From the NCBI RefSeq assembly GCF_032452875.1, contig NW_026893853.1, positions 124,001-188,000 on the forward strand: DNA of 64,000 nt, read 5' to 3'. The notes below the pieces were generated by a model. The model searched no databases. It saw only the letters and a program-made list of their open reading frames with translations, and was not told the origin of the DNA. Shown in pieces: positions 41,544 to 55,442 of the stretch. Both the position numbers and the translations under genes were made by a program. Each line of letters starts with the position of its first letter. The first letter of the stretch is position 1. This DNA comes from Bos javanicus. Lineage: Eukaryota > Chordata > Mammalia > Artiodactyla > Bovidae.

Positions 41544-42708
41544 AGATCACGTGACTGAGCATGCACTGTTCACGTGGCTGATCATACACTGATCACGTGA
41601 TGATCATGCACTGATCACTTGGATATCATGCACTGATCACGTGGCTGATCATACACTGATCACGTGTCTGACATGCACTGATCACGTGGCTGATCATACA
41701 CTGCTCACGTAACTGATCATGCACTGATCACGTGGCTATCATGCACTGATCACGTGGCTGATCATGCACTGATCACGTGGCTGATCATGCACTGATCACG
41801 TGGCTGATCACACATGATCACGTGACTGATCATGCACTGATCACGTGGCTATCATGCACTGATCACGTGGCTATCATGCACTGATCACGTGGCTGATCAT
41901 GCAATGATCACGTAGCTACCATGTACTGGTCACGTGACTGATCATGCACTGATCACGTAATTGATCATGCACTGATCACGTGGCTGATCATGCACTGATC
42001 ACGTGGCTGATCATGCACTGATCACATAACTGATCATGCACTGATCACGTGACTGATCATGCACTGATCACGTGGCTATCATGCACTGATCACGTGGCTG
42101 ACATACACTGATCACGTGCCTGGTCATGCACTGATCACGTGGCTGATCATGCACTGATCACGTGACTGATCATGCACTGATCACGTGTCTGATCATGCAC
42201 TGATCACGTGGCTATCATGCACTGCTCACGTGGCTGATCATGCCATGATCACGCAGCTACCATGTACTGGTCACATGACTGATCATGCACTGATCACGTG
42301 ACTGATCATGCACTGATCACGTGGCTATCATGCACTACTCACGTGGCTGATCATGCAATGATCATGTAGCTACCATGTACAGGTCACGTGAATGATCATA
42401 CACCCATCAGGTGACTGATCATGCACTGATCACGTGGCTATCATGCACTGATCACGAGACTGATCATGCACTGATCACGTCTATATCATGCACTGATCAC
42501 ATGACTGCCCATGCACTGATCACGTGGATGATCATACACTAATCTTGTGACAGATCATGCACTGATCACGTGGCTGATCATGCACTGATACCGTGACTGA
42601 GCATGGACTGATCACATGACTATCATGTAGTGATCACGTGACTTAATGGCGCTGATCATGTGACTGATCATGCGCTGATCATGTTTGCTATCATACACTG
42701 ATCATGTG
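41544..42708 (+). repeat. Monomer array, 1.4-kb block
   Basis: Keeps the first ~200 bp after the core (GATCACTTGGATATC) but then jumps to the CTACCATG cassettes, losing the diverged module. Related blocks in super-units A and C are ~700 bp longer, so a deletion is likely. Confidence 0.9.
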
Positions 42709-42949
42709 CCTCTGGAGGCAATAAACAAAGAGCTGAGTAGGCACGAATCAAACAGTCAGCAGGCAATAATCATGGAACTCAGGTGTGAGGAATCATGCTG
42801 CTCAGCTGGCAATAATCAAGCAGCTGAGCAGGCAGGAATTACGCAGCACAGCTGGCAATTGTCAAGCAGATGACAGGCAGGAATCGTGCAGCTCAGCTGG
42901 CAATTGTCAAGCAGATGAGCAGACGGTAATCACGCAGCTCAGCAGGCCC
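42709..42949 (+). repeat. Core copy 21
   Basis: Single change GCAGACGGTAATC (reference GCAGACAGTAATC) near 42925. Confidence 0.92.
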
Positions 42950-44767
42950 AGATCACGTGACTGAGCATGCACTGATCACGTGGCTATCATGCACTGATCA
43001 CGTGGCTGATCATACACTGATCACGTGTCTGACCATGCACTGATCACGTGGCTGATCATGCACTGATCACGCAACTGATCATGCACTGATCACGTGGCTA
43101 TCATGCACTGATCACGTGGCTGAACATGCACTGTTCACGTGGCTGATCACACACCTGTCACGTGACATATCATGCACTGATCACGTGGCACTCATGCACT
43201 GATCACGTGGCTGATCATACTCTGCTCACGTAACTCATGCACACATCACGTGGCTATCATGCACTGCTCACGTGGCTGTCATGGAATGATCACGTAGCAA
43301 CCATATACTGGTCACGTGACTGATCATGCACTGATCACGTAAATGATCATGCACTGTTCACGTGACTGATCATGTACTGATCACGTGACTGATCATGCAC
43401 TGATCACGTGGCTATCATGCACTGCTCACGTGGCTGATCATGCAACGATCACGTAGCAACCATGTACTGGTCACGTGACTGATCATGCACTGATCACGTA
43501 ATTGATCATGCACTGATCACGTGGCTCATCATGCACTGATCACGTGGCTGATCACACATGTATCACGTGACTGATCATGCACTGATCACGTGGCTCTCAT
43601 GCACTGATCACGTGGCTGTCATGCACTGATCACGTGGATATCATGCACTGATCACGTGGCTGATCACACACGTATCACGTGACTGATCATGCACTGATCA
43701 CGTGGCTATCATGCACTGATCACGTGGCTATCATGCACTGATCACGTGGCTGATCATGCAATGATCACGTAGCTACCATGCACTGGTCACGTGACTGATC
43801 ATGCACTGATCACGTAATTGATCATGCACTGATCACGTGGCTGATCATGCACTGATCACGTGGCTGATCACACATGATCACGTGACTGATCATGCACTGA
43901 TCACGTGGCTATCATGCACTGATCACGTGGCTGTCATGCACTGATCACGTGGCTGATCATGCAATGATCACGTAGCTACCATGTACTGGTCACGTGACTG
44001 ATCATGCACTGATCACGTAATTGATCATGCACTGATCACGTGGCTGATCATGCACTGATCACGTGGCTGATCATGCACTGATCACATACTGATCATGCAC
44101 TGATCACGTGACTGATCATGCACTGATCACGTGGCTATCATGCACTGATCACGTGGCTGACATACACTGATCACGTGCCTGGTCATGCACTGATCACGTG
44201 GCTGATCATGCACTGATCACGTGACTGATCATGCACTGATCACGTGTCTGATCATGCACTGATCACGTGGCTATCATGCACTGCTCACGTGGCTGATCAT
44301 GCGATGATCACGCAGCTACCATGTACTGGTCACATGACTGATCATGCACTGATCACGTGACTGATCATGCAGTGATCACGTGGCTATCATGCACTACTCA
44401 CGTGGCTGATCATGCAATGATCATGTAGCTACCATGTACAGGTCACGTGAATGATCATACACCCATCAGGTGACTGATCATGCACTGATCACGTGGCTAT
44501 CATGCACTGATCACGAGACTGATCATGCACTGTTCACGTCTATATCATGCACTGATCACATGACTGCCCATGCACTGATCACGTGGATGATCATACACTA
44601 ATCTTGTGACAGATCATGCACTGATCACGTGGCTGATCATGCACTGATACCGTGACTGAGCATGGACTGATCACATGACTATCATGTAGTGATCACGTGA
44701 CTTAATGGCGCTGATCATGTGACTGATCATGCGCTGATCATGTTTGCTATCATACACTGATCATGTG
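42950..44767 (+). repeat. Monomer array, 2.06-kb block
   Basis: Starts with GAGCATGCACTGATCACG instead of the usual GAGCATGCACTGTTCACG and drops about two monomers of the core-proximal flank. The diverged module is present but partly consensus-like (CTGTCATGGAATG near 43277). Confidence 0.9.
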
Positions 44768-45008
44768 CCTCTGGAGGCAATAAACAAAGAGCTGAGTAGG
44801 CACGAATCAAACAGTCAGCAGGCAATAATCATGGAACTCAGGTGTGAGGAATCATGCTGCTCAGCTGGCAATAATCAAGCAGCTGAGCAGGCAGGAATTA
44901 CGCAGCACAGCTGGCAATTGTCAAGCAGATGACAGGCAGGAATCGTGCAGCTCAGCTGGCAATTGTCAAGCAGATGAGCAGACAGTAATCACGCAGCTCA
45001 GCAGGCCC
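44768..45008 (+). repeat. Core copy 22
   Basis: No difference from the reference noticed. Confidence 0.92.
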
Positions 45009-47622
45009 AGATCACGTGACTGAGCATGCACTGTTCACGTGGCTGATCATACACTGATCACGTGATGATCATGCACTGATCACTTGGATATCATGCACTG
45101 ATCACGTGGCTGATCATACACTGTTCACGTGTCTGACCATGCACTGATCACGTGGCTGATCATACACTGCTCACGTAACTGATCATGCACTGATCACGTG
45201 GCTATCATGCACTGATCACGTGGCTGAACATGCACTGTTCACGTGGCTGATCACACACCTGTCACGTGACATATCATGCACTGATCACGTGGCACTCATG
45301 CACTGATCACGTGGCTGATCATACTCTGCTCACGTAACTCATGCACACATCACGTGGCTATCATGCACTGCTCACGTGGCTCGTCATGGAATGATCACGT
45401 AGCAACCATATACTGGTCACGTGACTGATCATGCAAAGATCACGTAAATGATCATGCACTGTTCACGTGACTGATCATGTACTGATCACGTGACTGATCA
45501 TGCACTGATCACGTGGCTATCATGCTCTGCTCACGTGGCTGATCATGCAACGATCACGTAGCAACCATGTACTGGTCACGTGACTGATCATGCACTGATC
45601 ACGTAATTGATCCTGCACTGATCACGTGGCTCATCATGCACTGATCACGTGGCTGATCACACATGTATCACGTGACTGATCATGCACTGATCACGTGGCT
45701 CTCATGCACTGATCACGTGGCTGTCATGCACTGATCACGTGGATATCATGCACTGATCACGTGGCTGATCACACACGTATCACATGACTGATCATGCACT
45801 GATCACGTGGCTATCATGCACTGATCACGTGGCTATCATGCACTGATCACGTGGCTGATCATGCAATGATCACGTAGCTACCATGTACTGATCACGTGAC
45901 TGATCATGCACTGATCACGTAATTGATCATGCACTGATCACGTGGCTGATCATGCACTGATCACGTGGCTGATCACACATGATCACGTGACTGATCATGC
46001 ACTGATCACGTGGCTATCATGCACTGATCACGTGGCTGATCATGCACTGATCACGTGGCTGATCATGCACTGATCACGTAGCTACCATGCACTGATCACG
46101 TGACTGATCATGCACTGATCACGTGATTGATCATGCACTGATCACGTGGCTGATCATGCACTGATCACGTGGCTGATCATGCACTGATCACATGACTGAT
46201 CATGCACTGATCACGTGACTGATCATGCACTGATCACGTGGCTATCATGCACTGATCACGTGGCTGATCATACACTGATCACGTGCCTGATCATGCACTG
46301 ATCACGTGGCTGATCATGCACTGATCACGTGACTGATCATGCACTGATCACGTGTCTGATCATGCACTGATCACGTGGCTATCATGCACTGCTCACGTGG
46401 CTGATCATGCATGATCACTCAGCTACCATGCACTGGTCACATGACTGATCATGCACTGATCACGTGACTGATCATGCACTGATCACGTGGCTATCATGCA
46501 CTGATCACGTGGCTGATCATGCACTGATCACGTAGCTACCATGCACTGGTCACGTGACTGATCATGCACTGATCACGTGACTGATCATGCACTGATCACG
46601 TGGCTATCATGCACTGATCACGTGACTGATCATGCACTGATCACGTCTATATCATGCACTGATCACATGACTGCCCATGCACTGATCACGTGGCTGATCA
46701 TGCACTGATCACGTGACAGATCATGCACTGATCACGTGGCTGATCACACAGGTATCACATGACTGATCATGCACTGATCACGTGGCTATCATGCACTGAT
46801 CACGTGGCTATCATGCACTGATCACGTGGCTGATCATGCAATGATCACGTAGCTACCATGTACTGGTCACGTGACTGATCATGCACTGATCACGTAATTG
46901 ATCATGCACTGATCACGTGGCTGATCATGCACTGATCACGTAACTGATCATGCACTGATCACGTGACTGATCATGCACTGATCACGTGGCTATCATGCAC
47001 TGATCACGTGGCTGACATACACTGATCACGTGCCTGGTCATGCACTGATCACGTGGCTGATCATGCACTGATCACGTGACTGATCATGCACTGATCACGT
47101 GTCTGATCATGCACTGATCACGTGGCTATCATGCACTGCTCACGTGGCTGATCATGCCATGATCACGCAGCTACCATGTACTGGTCACATGACTGATCAT
47201 GCACTGATCACGTGACTGATCATGCAGTGATCACGTGGCTATCATGCACTACTCACGTGGCTGATCATGCAATGATCATGTAGCTACCATGTACAGGTCA
47301 CGTGAATGATCATACACCCATCAGGTGACTGATCATGCACTGATCACGTGGCTATCATGCACTGATCACGAGACTGATCATGCACTGATCACGTCTATAT
47401 CATGCACTGATCACATGACTGCCCATGCACTGATCACGTGGATGATCATACACTAATCTTGTGACAGATCATGCACTGATCACGTGGCTGATCATGCACT
47501 GATACCGTGACTGAGCATGGACTGATCACATGACTATCATGTAGTGATCACGTGACTTAATGGCGCTGATCATGTGACTGATCATGCGCTGATCATGTTT
47601 GCTATCATACACTGATCATGTG
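45009..47622 (+). repeat. Monomer array, long class
   Basis: Markers CACGTCTATATC at 46642 and 47390, 748 bp apart. CACACAGGTATCACATG near 46746 sits where most blocks have CACACACGTATCACATG. Confidence 0.92.
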
Positions 47623-47863
47623 CCTCTGGAGGCAATAAACAAAGAGCTGAGTAGGCACGAATCAAACAGTCAGCAGGCAATAATCATGGAACTCAGGTGT
47701 GAGGAATCATGCTGCTCAGCTGGCAATAATCAAGCAGCTGAGCAGGCAGGAATTACGCAGCACAGCTGGCAATTGTCAAGCAGATGACAGGCAGGAATCG
47801 TGCAGCTCAGCTGGCAATTGTCAAGCAGATGAGCAGACAGTAATCACGCAGCTCAGCAGGCCC
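47623..47863 (+). repeat. Core copy 23
   Basis: No difference from the reference noticed. Confidence 0.92.
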
Positions 47864-49114
47864 AGATCACGTGACTGAGCATGCACTGTTCACGTGGCTG
47901 ATCATACACTGATCACGTGATGATCATGCACTGATCACTTGGATATCATGCACTGATCACGTGGCTGATCATACACTGTTCACGTGTCTGACCATGCACT
48001 GATCACGTGGCTGATCATACACTGCTCACGTAACTGATCATGCACTGATCACGTGGCTATCATGCACTGATCACGTGGCTGAACATGCACTGTTCACGTG
48101 GCTGATCACACACCTGTCACGTGACATATCATGCACTGATCACGTGGCACTCATGCACTGATCACGTGGCTGATCATACTCTGCTCACGTAACTCATGCA
48201 CACATCACGTGGCTATCATGCACTGCTCACGTGGCTCGTCATGGAATGATCACGTAGCACCATATACTGGTCACGTGACTGATCATGCAAGATCACGTAA
48301 ATGATCATGCACTGTTCACGTGACTGATCATGTACTGATCACGTGACTGATCATGCACTGATCACGTGGCTATCATGCTCTGCTCACGTGGCTGATCATG
48401 CAACGATCACGTAGCAACCATGTACTGGTCACGTGACTGATCATGCACTGATCACGTAATTGATCCTGCACTGATCACGTGGCTCATCATGCACTGATCA
48501 CGTGGCTGATCACACATGTATCACGTGACTGATCATGCACTGATCACGTGGCTCTCATGCACTGATCACGTGGCTGTCATGCACTGATCACGTGGATATC
48601 ATGCACTGATCACGTGGCTGATCACACACGTATCACATGACTGATCATGCACTGATCACGTGGCTATCATGCACTGATCACGTGGCTGATCATGCAATGA
48701 TCACGTAGCTACCATGTACTGGTCACGTGACTGATCATGCACTGATCACGTAATGATCATGCACTGATCACGTGGCTGATCATGCACTGATCACGTGGCT
48801 GATCACACATGATCACGTGACTGATCATGCACTGATCACGTGGCTATCATGCACTGATCACGTGACTGATCATGCACTGATCACGTCTATATCATGCACT
48901 GATCACATGACTGCCCATGCACTGATCACGTGGATGATCATACACTAATCATGTGACAGATCATGCACTGATCACGTGGCTGATCATGCACTGATACCGT
49001 GACTGAGCATGGACTGATCACATGACTATCATGTAGTGATCACGTGACTTAATGGCGCTGATCATGTGACTGATCATGCGCTGATCATGTTTGCTATCAT
49101 ACACTGATCATGTG
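47864..49114 (+). repeat. Monomer array, 1.5-kb block with CTAATCATG marker
   Basis: Matches the block at 9514 in layout, with CTAATCATGTGACAG at 48945. Three one-base contractions of short A or T runs lie close together: GTAGCACCATA near 48256, ATGCAAGATC near 48286 and GTAATGATC near 48751. Confidence 0.9.
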
Positions 49115-49355
49115 CCTCTGGAGGCAATAAACAAAGAGCTGAGTAGGCACGAATCAAACAGTCAGCAGGCAATAATCATGGAACTCAGGTGTGAGGAATC
49201 ATGCTGCTCAGCTGGCAATAATCAAGCAGCTGAGCAGGCAGGAATTACGCAGCACAGCTGGCAATTGTCAAGCAGATGACAGGCAGGAATCGTGCAGCTC
49301 AGCTGGCAATTGTCAAGCAGATGAGCAGACAGTAATCACGCAGCTCAGCAGGCCC
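49115..49355 (+). repeat. Core copy 24
   Basis: No difference from the reference noticed. Unlike copies 6 and 15, its lead has the common ATGCGCTGATC form. Confidence 0.92.
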
Positions 49356-50455
49356 AGATCACGTGACTGAGCATGCACTGTTCACGTGGCTGATCATACA
49401 CTGATCACGTGGCTGATCATGCACTGATCACGTGGCTGATCATGCACTGATCACGTGCTGACCATGCACTGATCACGTGACTGATCATGCACTGATCACG
49501 TAACTGATCATGCACTGATCACGTGGCTGATCATGCACTGATCACGTGGCTGATCACACATGTATCACGTGACTGATCATGCACTGATCACGTGGCTATC
49601 ATGCACTGATCACGTGGCTATCATGCACTGATCACGTGGCTGATCATGCAATGATCACGTAGCTACCATGTACTGGTCACGTGACTGATCATGCACTGAT
49701 CACGTAATTGATCATGCACTGATCACGTGGCTGATCATGCACTGATCACGTGGCTGATCATGCACTGATCACGTAACTGATCATGCACTGATCACGTGAC
49801 TGATCATGCACTGATCACGTGGCTATCATGCACTGATCACGTGGCTGACATGCACTGATCACGTGCCTGGTCATGCACTGATCACGTGGCTGATCATGCA
49901 CTGATCACGTGACTGATCATGCACTGATCACGTGTCTGATCATGCACTGATCACGTGGCTATCATGCACTGCTCACGTGGCTGATCATGCCATGATCACG
50001 CAGCTACCATGTACTGGTCACATGACTGATCATGCACTGATCACGTGACTGATCATGCAGTGATCACGTGGCTATCATGCACTACTCACGTGGCTGATCA
50101 TGCAATGATCATGTAGCTACCATGTACAGGTCACGTGAATGATCATACACCCATCAGGTGACTGATCATGCACTGATCACGTGGCTATCATGCACTGATC
50201 ACGAGACTGATCATGCACTGATCACGTCTATATCATGCACTGATCACATGACTGCCCATGCACTGATCACGTGGATGATCATACACTAATCTTGTGACAG
50301 ATCATGCACTGATCACGTGGCTGATCATGCACTGATACCGTGACTGAGCATGGACTGATCACATGACTATCATGTAGTGATCACGTGACTTAATGGCGCT
50401 GATCATGTGACTGATCATGCGCTGATCATGTTTGCTATCATACACTGATCATGTG
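49356..50455 (+). repeat. Monomer array, 1.34-kb class
   Basis: 1,100 bp, with CACGTGCTGACCATG near 49453 as in the super-unit A partner. No diverged module. Confidence 0.9.
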
Positions 50456-50696
50456 CCTCTGGAGGCAATAAACAAAGAGCTGAGTAGGCACGAATCAAAC
50501 AGTCAGCAGGCAATAATCATGGAACTCAGGTGTGAGGAATCATGCTGCTCAGCTGGCAATAATCAAGCAGCTGAGCAGGCAGGAATTACGCAGCACAGCT
50601 GGCAATTGTCAAGCAGATGACAGGCAGGAATCGTGCAGCTCAGCTGGCAATTGTCAAGCAGATGAGCAGACAGTAATCACGCAGCTCAGCAGGCCC
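50456..50696 (+). repeat. Core copy 25
   Basis: No difference from the reference noticed. Confidence 0.92.
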
Positions 50697-53100
50697 AGAT
50701 CACGTGACTGAGCATGCACTGTTCACGTGGCTGATCATACACTGATCACGTGATGATCATGCACTGATCACTTGGATATCATGCACTGATCACGTGGCTG
50801 ATCATACACTGTTCACGTGTCTGACCATGCACTGATCACGTGGCTGATCATACACTGCTCACGTAACTGATCATGCACTGATCACGTGGCTATCATGCAC
50901 TGATCACGTGGCTGAACATGCACTGTTCACGTGGCTGATCACACACCTGTCACGTGACATATCATGCACTGATCACGTGGCACTCATGCACTGATCACGT
51001 GGCTGATCATACTCTGCTCACGTAACTCATGCACACATCACGTGGCTATCATGCACTGCTCACGTGGCTCGTCATGGAATGATCACGTAGCAACCATATA
51101 CTGGTCACGTGACTGATCATGCAAAGATCACGTAAATGATCATGCACTGTTCACGTGACTGATCATGTACTGATCACGTGACTGATCATGCACTGATCAC
51201 GTGGCTATCATGCTCTGCTCACGTGGCTGATCATGCAACGATCACGTAGCAACCATGTACTGGTCACGTGACTGATCATGCACTGATCACGTAATTGATC
51301 CTGCACTGATCACGTGGCTCATCATGCACTGATCACGTGGCTGATCACACATGTATCACGTGACTGATCATGCACTGATCACGTGGCTCTCATGCACTGA
51401 TCACGTGGCTGTCATGCACTGATCACGTGGATATCATGCACTGATCACGTGGCTGATCATGCACTGATCACGTGGCTGATCATGCACTGATCACGTGACT
51501 ATCATGCACTGATCACGTGGCATCATGCACTGATCACGTGGCTGATCATGCACTGATCACGTGCTCATGCACTGATCACGTGGCTGATCATGCACTGATC
51601 ACGTGGCTGATCATGCACTGATCACGTGGCTATCATGCACTGATCACGTGACTGATCATGCACTGATCACGTGGCTGATCATGCACTGATCACGTGACTG
51701 ATCATGCACTGATCACGTGACTGATCATGCACTGATCACGTGGCTATCATGCACTGATCACGTGGCTGATCATGCACTGATCACGTAGCTACCATGCACT
51801 GATCACGTGACTGATCATGCACTGATCACGTAATGATCATGCACTGATCACGTGGCTGATCATGCACTGATCACGTGGCTGATCATGCATGATCACGTGA
51901 CTGATCATGCACTGATCACGTGGCTATCATGCACTGATCACGTGGCTGATCATGCACTGATCACGTGGCTATCATGCACTGATCACGTGGCTGATCATGC
52001 ACTATCACGTGACTGATCATGCACTGATCACGTGGCTGATCATGCACTGATCACGTGGCTATCATGCACTGATCACGTGGCTGATCATGCACTGATCACG
52101 TAGCTACCATGCACTGATCACGTGACTGATCATGCACTGATCACGTGACTGATCATGCACTGATCACGTGGCTGATCATGCACTGATCACGTGGCTGATC
52201 ACACATGTATCACGTGACTGATCATGCACTGATCACGTGGCTATCATGCACTGATCACGTGGCTATCATGCACTGATCACGTGGCTGATCATGCAATGAT
52301 CACGTAGCTATCATGCACTGATCACGTGACTGATCATGCACTGATCACGTAATTGATCATGCACTGATCACGTGGCTGATCATGCACTGATCACGTGGCT
52401 GATCATGCACTGATCACATAACTGATCATGCACTGATCACGTGACTGATCATGCACTGATCACGTGGCTATCATGCACTGATCACGTGGCTGACATACAC
52501 TGATCACGTGCCTGGTCATGCACTGATCACGTGGCTGATCATGCACTGATCACGTGACTGATCATGCACTGATCACGTGTCTGATCATGCACTGATCACG
52601 TGGCTATCATGCACTGCTCACGTGGCTGATCATGCCATGATCACGCAGCTACCATGTACTGGTCACATGACTGATCATGCACTGATCACGTGACTGATCA
52701 TGCAGTGATCACGTGGCTATCATGCACTACTCACGTGGCTGATCATGCAATGATCATGTAGCTACCATGTACAGGTCACGTGAATGATCATACACCCATC
52801 AGGTGACTGATCATGCACTGATCACGTGGCTATCATGCACTGATCACGAGACTGATCATGCACTGTTCACGTCTATATCATGCACTGATCACATGACTGC
52901 CCATGCACTGATCACGTGGATGATCATACACTAATCTTGTGACAGATCATGCACTGATCACGTGGCTGATCATGCACTGATACCGTGACTGAGCATGGAC
53001 TGATCACATGACTATCATGTAGTGATCACGTGACTTAATGGCGCTGATCATGTGACTGATCATGCGCTGATCATGTTTGCTATCATACACTGATCATGTG
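50697..53100 (+). repeat. Monomer array, 2.65-kb block
   Basis: A full diverged module (50880-51430) passes into about 0.85 kb of canonical monomers (51450-52310). The duplicated CTATATC marker of its super-unit A and B partners is missing; only one copy remains, near 52868. Confidence 0.9.
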
Positions 53101-53341
53101 CCTCTGGAGGCAATAAACAAAGAGCTGAGTAGGCACGAATCAAACAGTCAGCAGGCAATAATCATGGAACTCAGGTGTGAGGAATCATGCTGCTCAGCTG
53201 GCAATAATCAAGCAGCTGAGCAGGCAGGAATTACGCAGCACAGCTGGCAATTGTCAAGCAGATGACAGGCAGGAATCGTGCAGCTCAGCTGGCAATTGTC
53301 AAGCAGATGAGCAGACAGTAATCACGCAGCTCAGCAGGCCC
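53101..53341 (+). repeat. Core copy 26
   Basis: No difference from the reference noticed. Confidence 0.92.
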
Positions 53342-55201
53342 AGATCACGTGACTGAGCATGCACTGTTCACGTGGCTGATCATACACTGATCACGTGATG
53401 ATCATGCACTGATCACTTGGATATCATGCACTGATCACGTGGCTGATCATACACTGTTCACGTGTCTGACCATGCACTGATCACGTGGCTGATCATACAC
53501 TGCTCACGTAACTGATCATGCACTGATCACGTGGCTATCATGCACTGATCACGTGGCTGAACATGCACTGTTCACGTGGCTGATCACACACCTGTCACGT
53601 GACATATCATGCACTGATCACGTGGCACTCATGCACTGATCACGTGGCTGATCATACTCTGCTCACGTAACTCATGCACACATCACGTGGCTATCATGCA
53701 CTGCTCACGTGGCTCGTCATGGAATGATCACGTAGCAACCATATACTGGTCACGTGACTGATCATGCAAGATCACGTAAATGATCATGCACTGTTCACGT
53801 GACTGATCATGTACTGATCACGTGACTGATCATGCACTGATCACGTGGCTATCATGCTCTGCTCACGTGGCTGATCATGCAACGATCACGTAGCAACCAT
53901 GTACTGGTCACGTGACTGATCATGCACTGATCACGTAATTGATCCTGCACTGATCACGTGGCTCATCATGCACTGATCACGTGGCTGATCACACATGTAT
54001 CACGTGACTGATCATGCACTGATCACGTGGCTCTCATGCACTGATCACGTGGCTGTCATGCACTGATCACGTGGATATCATGCACTGATCACGTGGCTGA
54101 TCACACACGTATCACATGACTGATCATGCACTGATCACGTGGCTATCATGCACTGATCACGTGGCTATCATGCACTGATCACGTGGCTGATCATGCAATG
54201 ATCACGTAGCTACCATGTACTGGTCACGTGACTGATCATGCACTGATCACGTAATTGATCATGCACTGATCACGTGGCTGATCATGCACTGATCACGTGG
54301 CTGATCACACATATCACGTGACTGATCATGCACTGATCACGTGGCTATCATGCACTGATCACGTGGCTGTCATGCACTGATCACGTGGCTGATCATGCAT
54401 GATCACGTAGCTACCATGTACTGGTCACGTGACTGATCATGCACTGATCACGTAATTGATCATGCACTGATCATGTGGCTGATCATGCACTGATCACGTG
54501 GCTGATCATACTGATCACATAACTGATCATGCACTGATCACGTGACTGATCATGCACTGATCACGTGGCTATCATGCACTGATCACTTGGCTGACATACA
54601 CTGATCACGTGCCTGGTCATGCACTGATCACGTGGCTGATCATGCACTGATCACGTGACTGATCATGCACTGATCTCGTGTCTGATCATGCACTGATCAC
54701 GTGGCTATCATGCACTGCTCACGTGGCTGATCATGCCATGATCACGCAGCTACCATGTACTGGTCACATGACTGATCATGCACTGATCACGTGACTGATC
54801 ATGCAGTGATCACGTGGCTATCATGAACTACTCACGTGGCTGATCATGCAATGATCATGTAGCTACCATGTACAGGTCACGTGAATGATCATACACCCAT
54901 CAGGTGACTGATCATGCACTGATCACGTGGCTATCATGCACTGATCACGAGACTGATCATGCACTGTTCACGTCTATATCATGCACTGATCACATGACTG
55001 CCCATGCACTGATCACGTGGATGATCATACACTAATCTTGTGACAGATCATGCACTGATCACGTGGCTGATCATGCACTGATACCGTGACTGAGCATGGA
55101 CTGATCACATGACTATCATGTAGTGATCACGTGACTTAATGGCGCTGATCATGTGACTGATCATGCGCTGATCATGTTTGCTATCATACACTGATCATGT
55201 G
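53342..55201 (+). repeat. Monomer array, 2.1-kb class
   Basis: Complete medium block of 1,860 bp. It carries GATCTCGTG at 54672, otherwise seen only in the arrays at 19966 and 24220, and ATGCAAGATC near 53765. Confidence 0.9.
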
Positions 55202-55442
55202 CCTCTGGAGGCAATAAACAAAGAGCTGAGTAGGCACGAATCAAACAGTCAGCAGGCAATAATCATGGAACTCAGGTGTGAGGAATCATGCTGCTCAGCT
55301 GGCAATAATCAAGCAGCTGAGCAGGCAGGAATTACGCAGCACAGCTGGCAATTGTCAAGCAGATGACAGGCAGGAATCGTGCAGCTCAGCTGGCAATTGT
55401 CAAGCAGATGAGCAGACAGTAATCACGCAGCTCAGCAGGCCC
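55202..55442 (+). repeat. Core copy 27
   Basis: No difference from the reference noticed. Confidence 0.92.

Larger units (their letters stand above)
25857..44743 (+). repeat. Super-unit B of the nine-block, ~19-kb repeat
   Basis: Distances are 3180, 1070, 1341, 2855, 2106, 2788, 2082, 1406 and 2059 bp (18,887 in all). The CTAATCATGTGACAG variant again precedes the 1341-bp block, at 29961. Against super-unit A, the 1070 and 1406 blocks look like deletion derivatives and the 3180 block is enlarged by a duplicated module. Confidence 0.75.
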
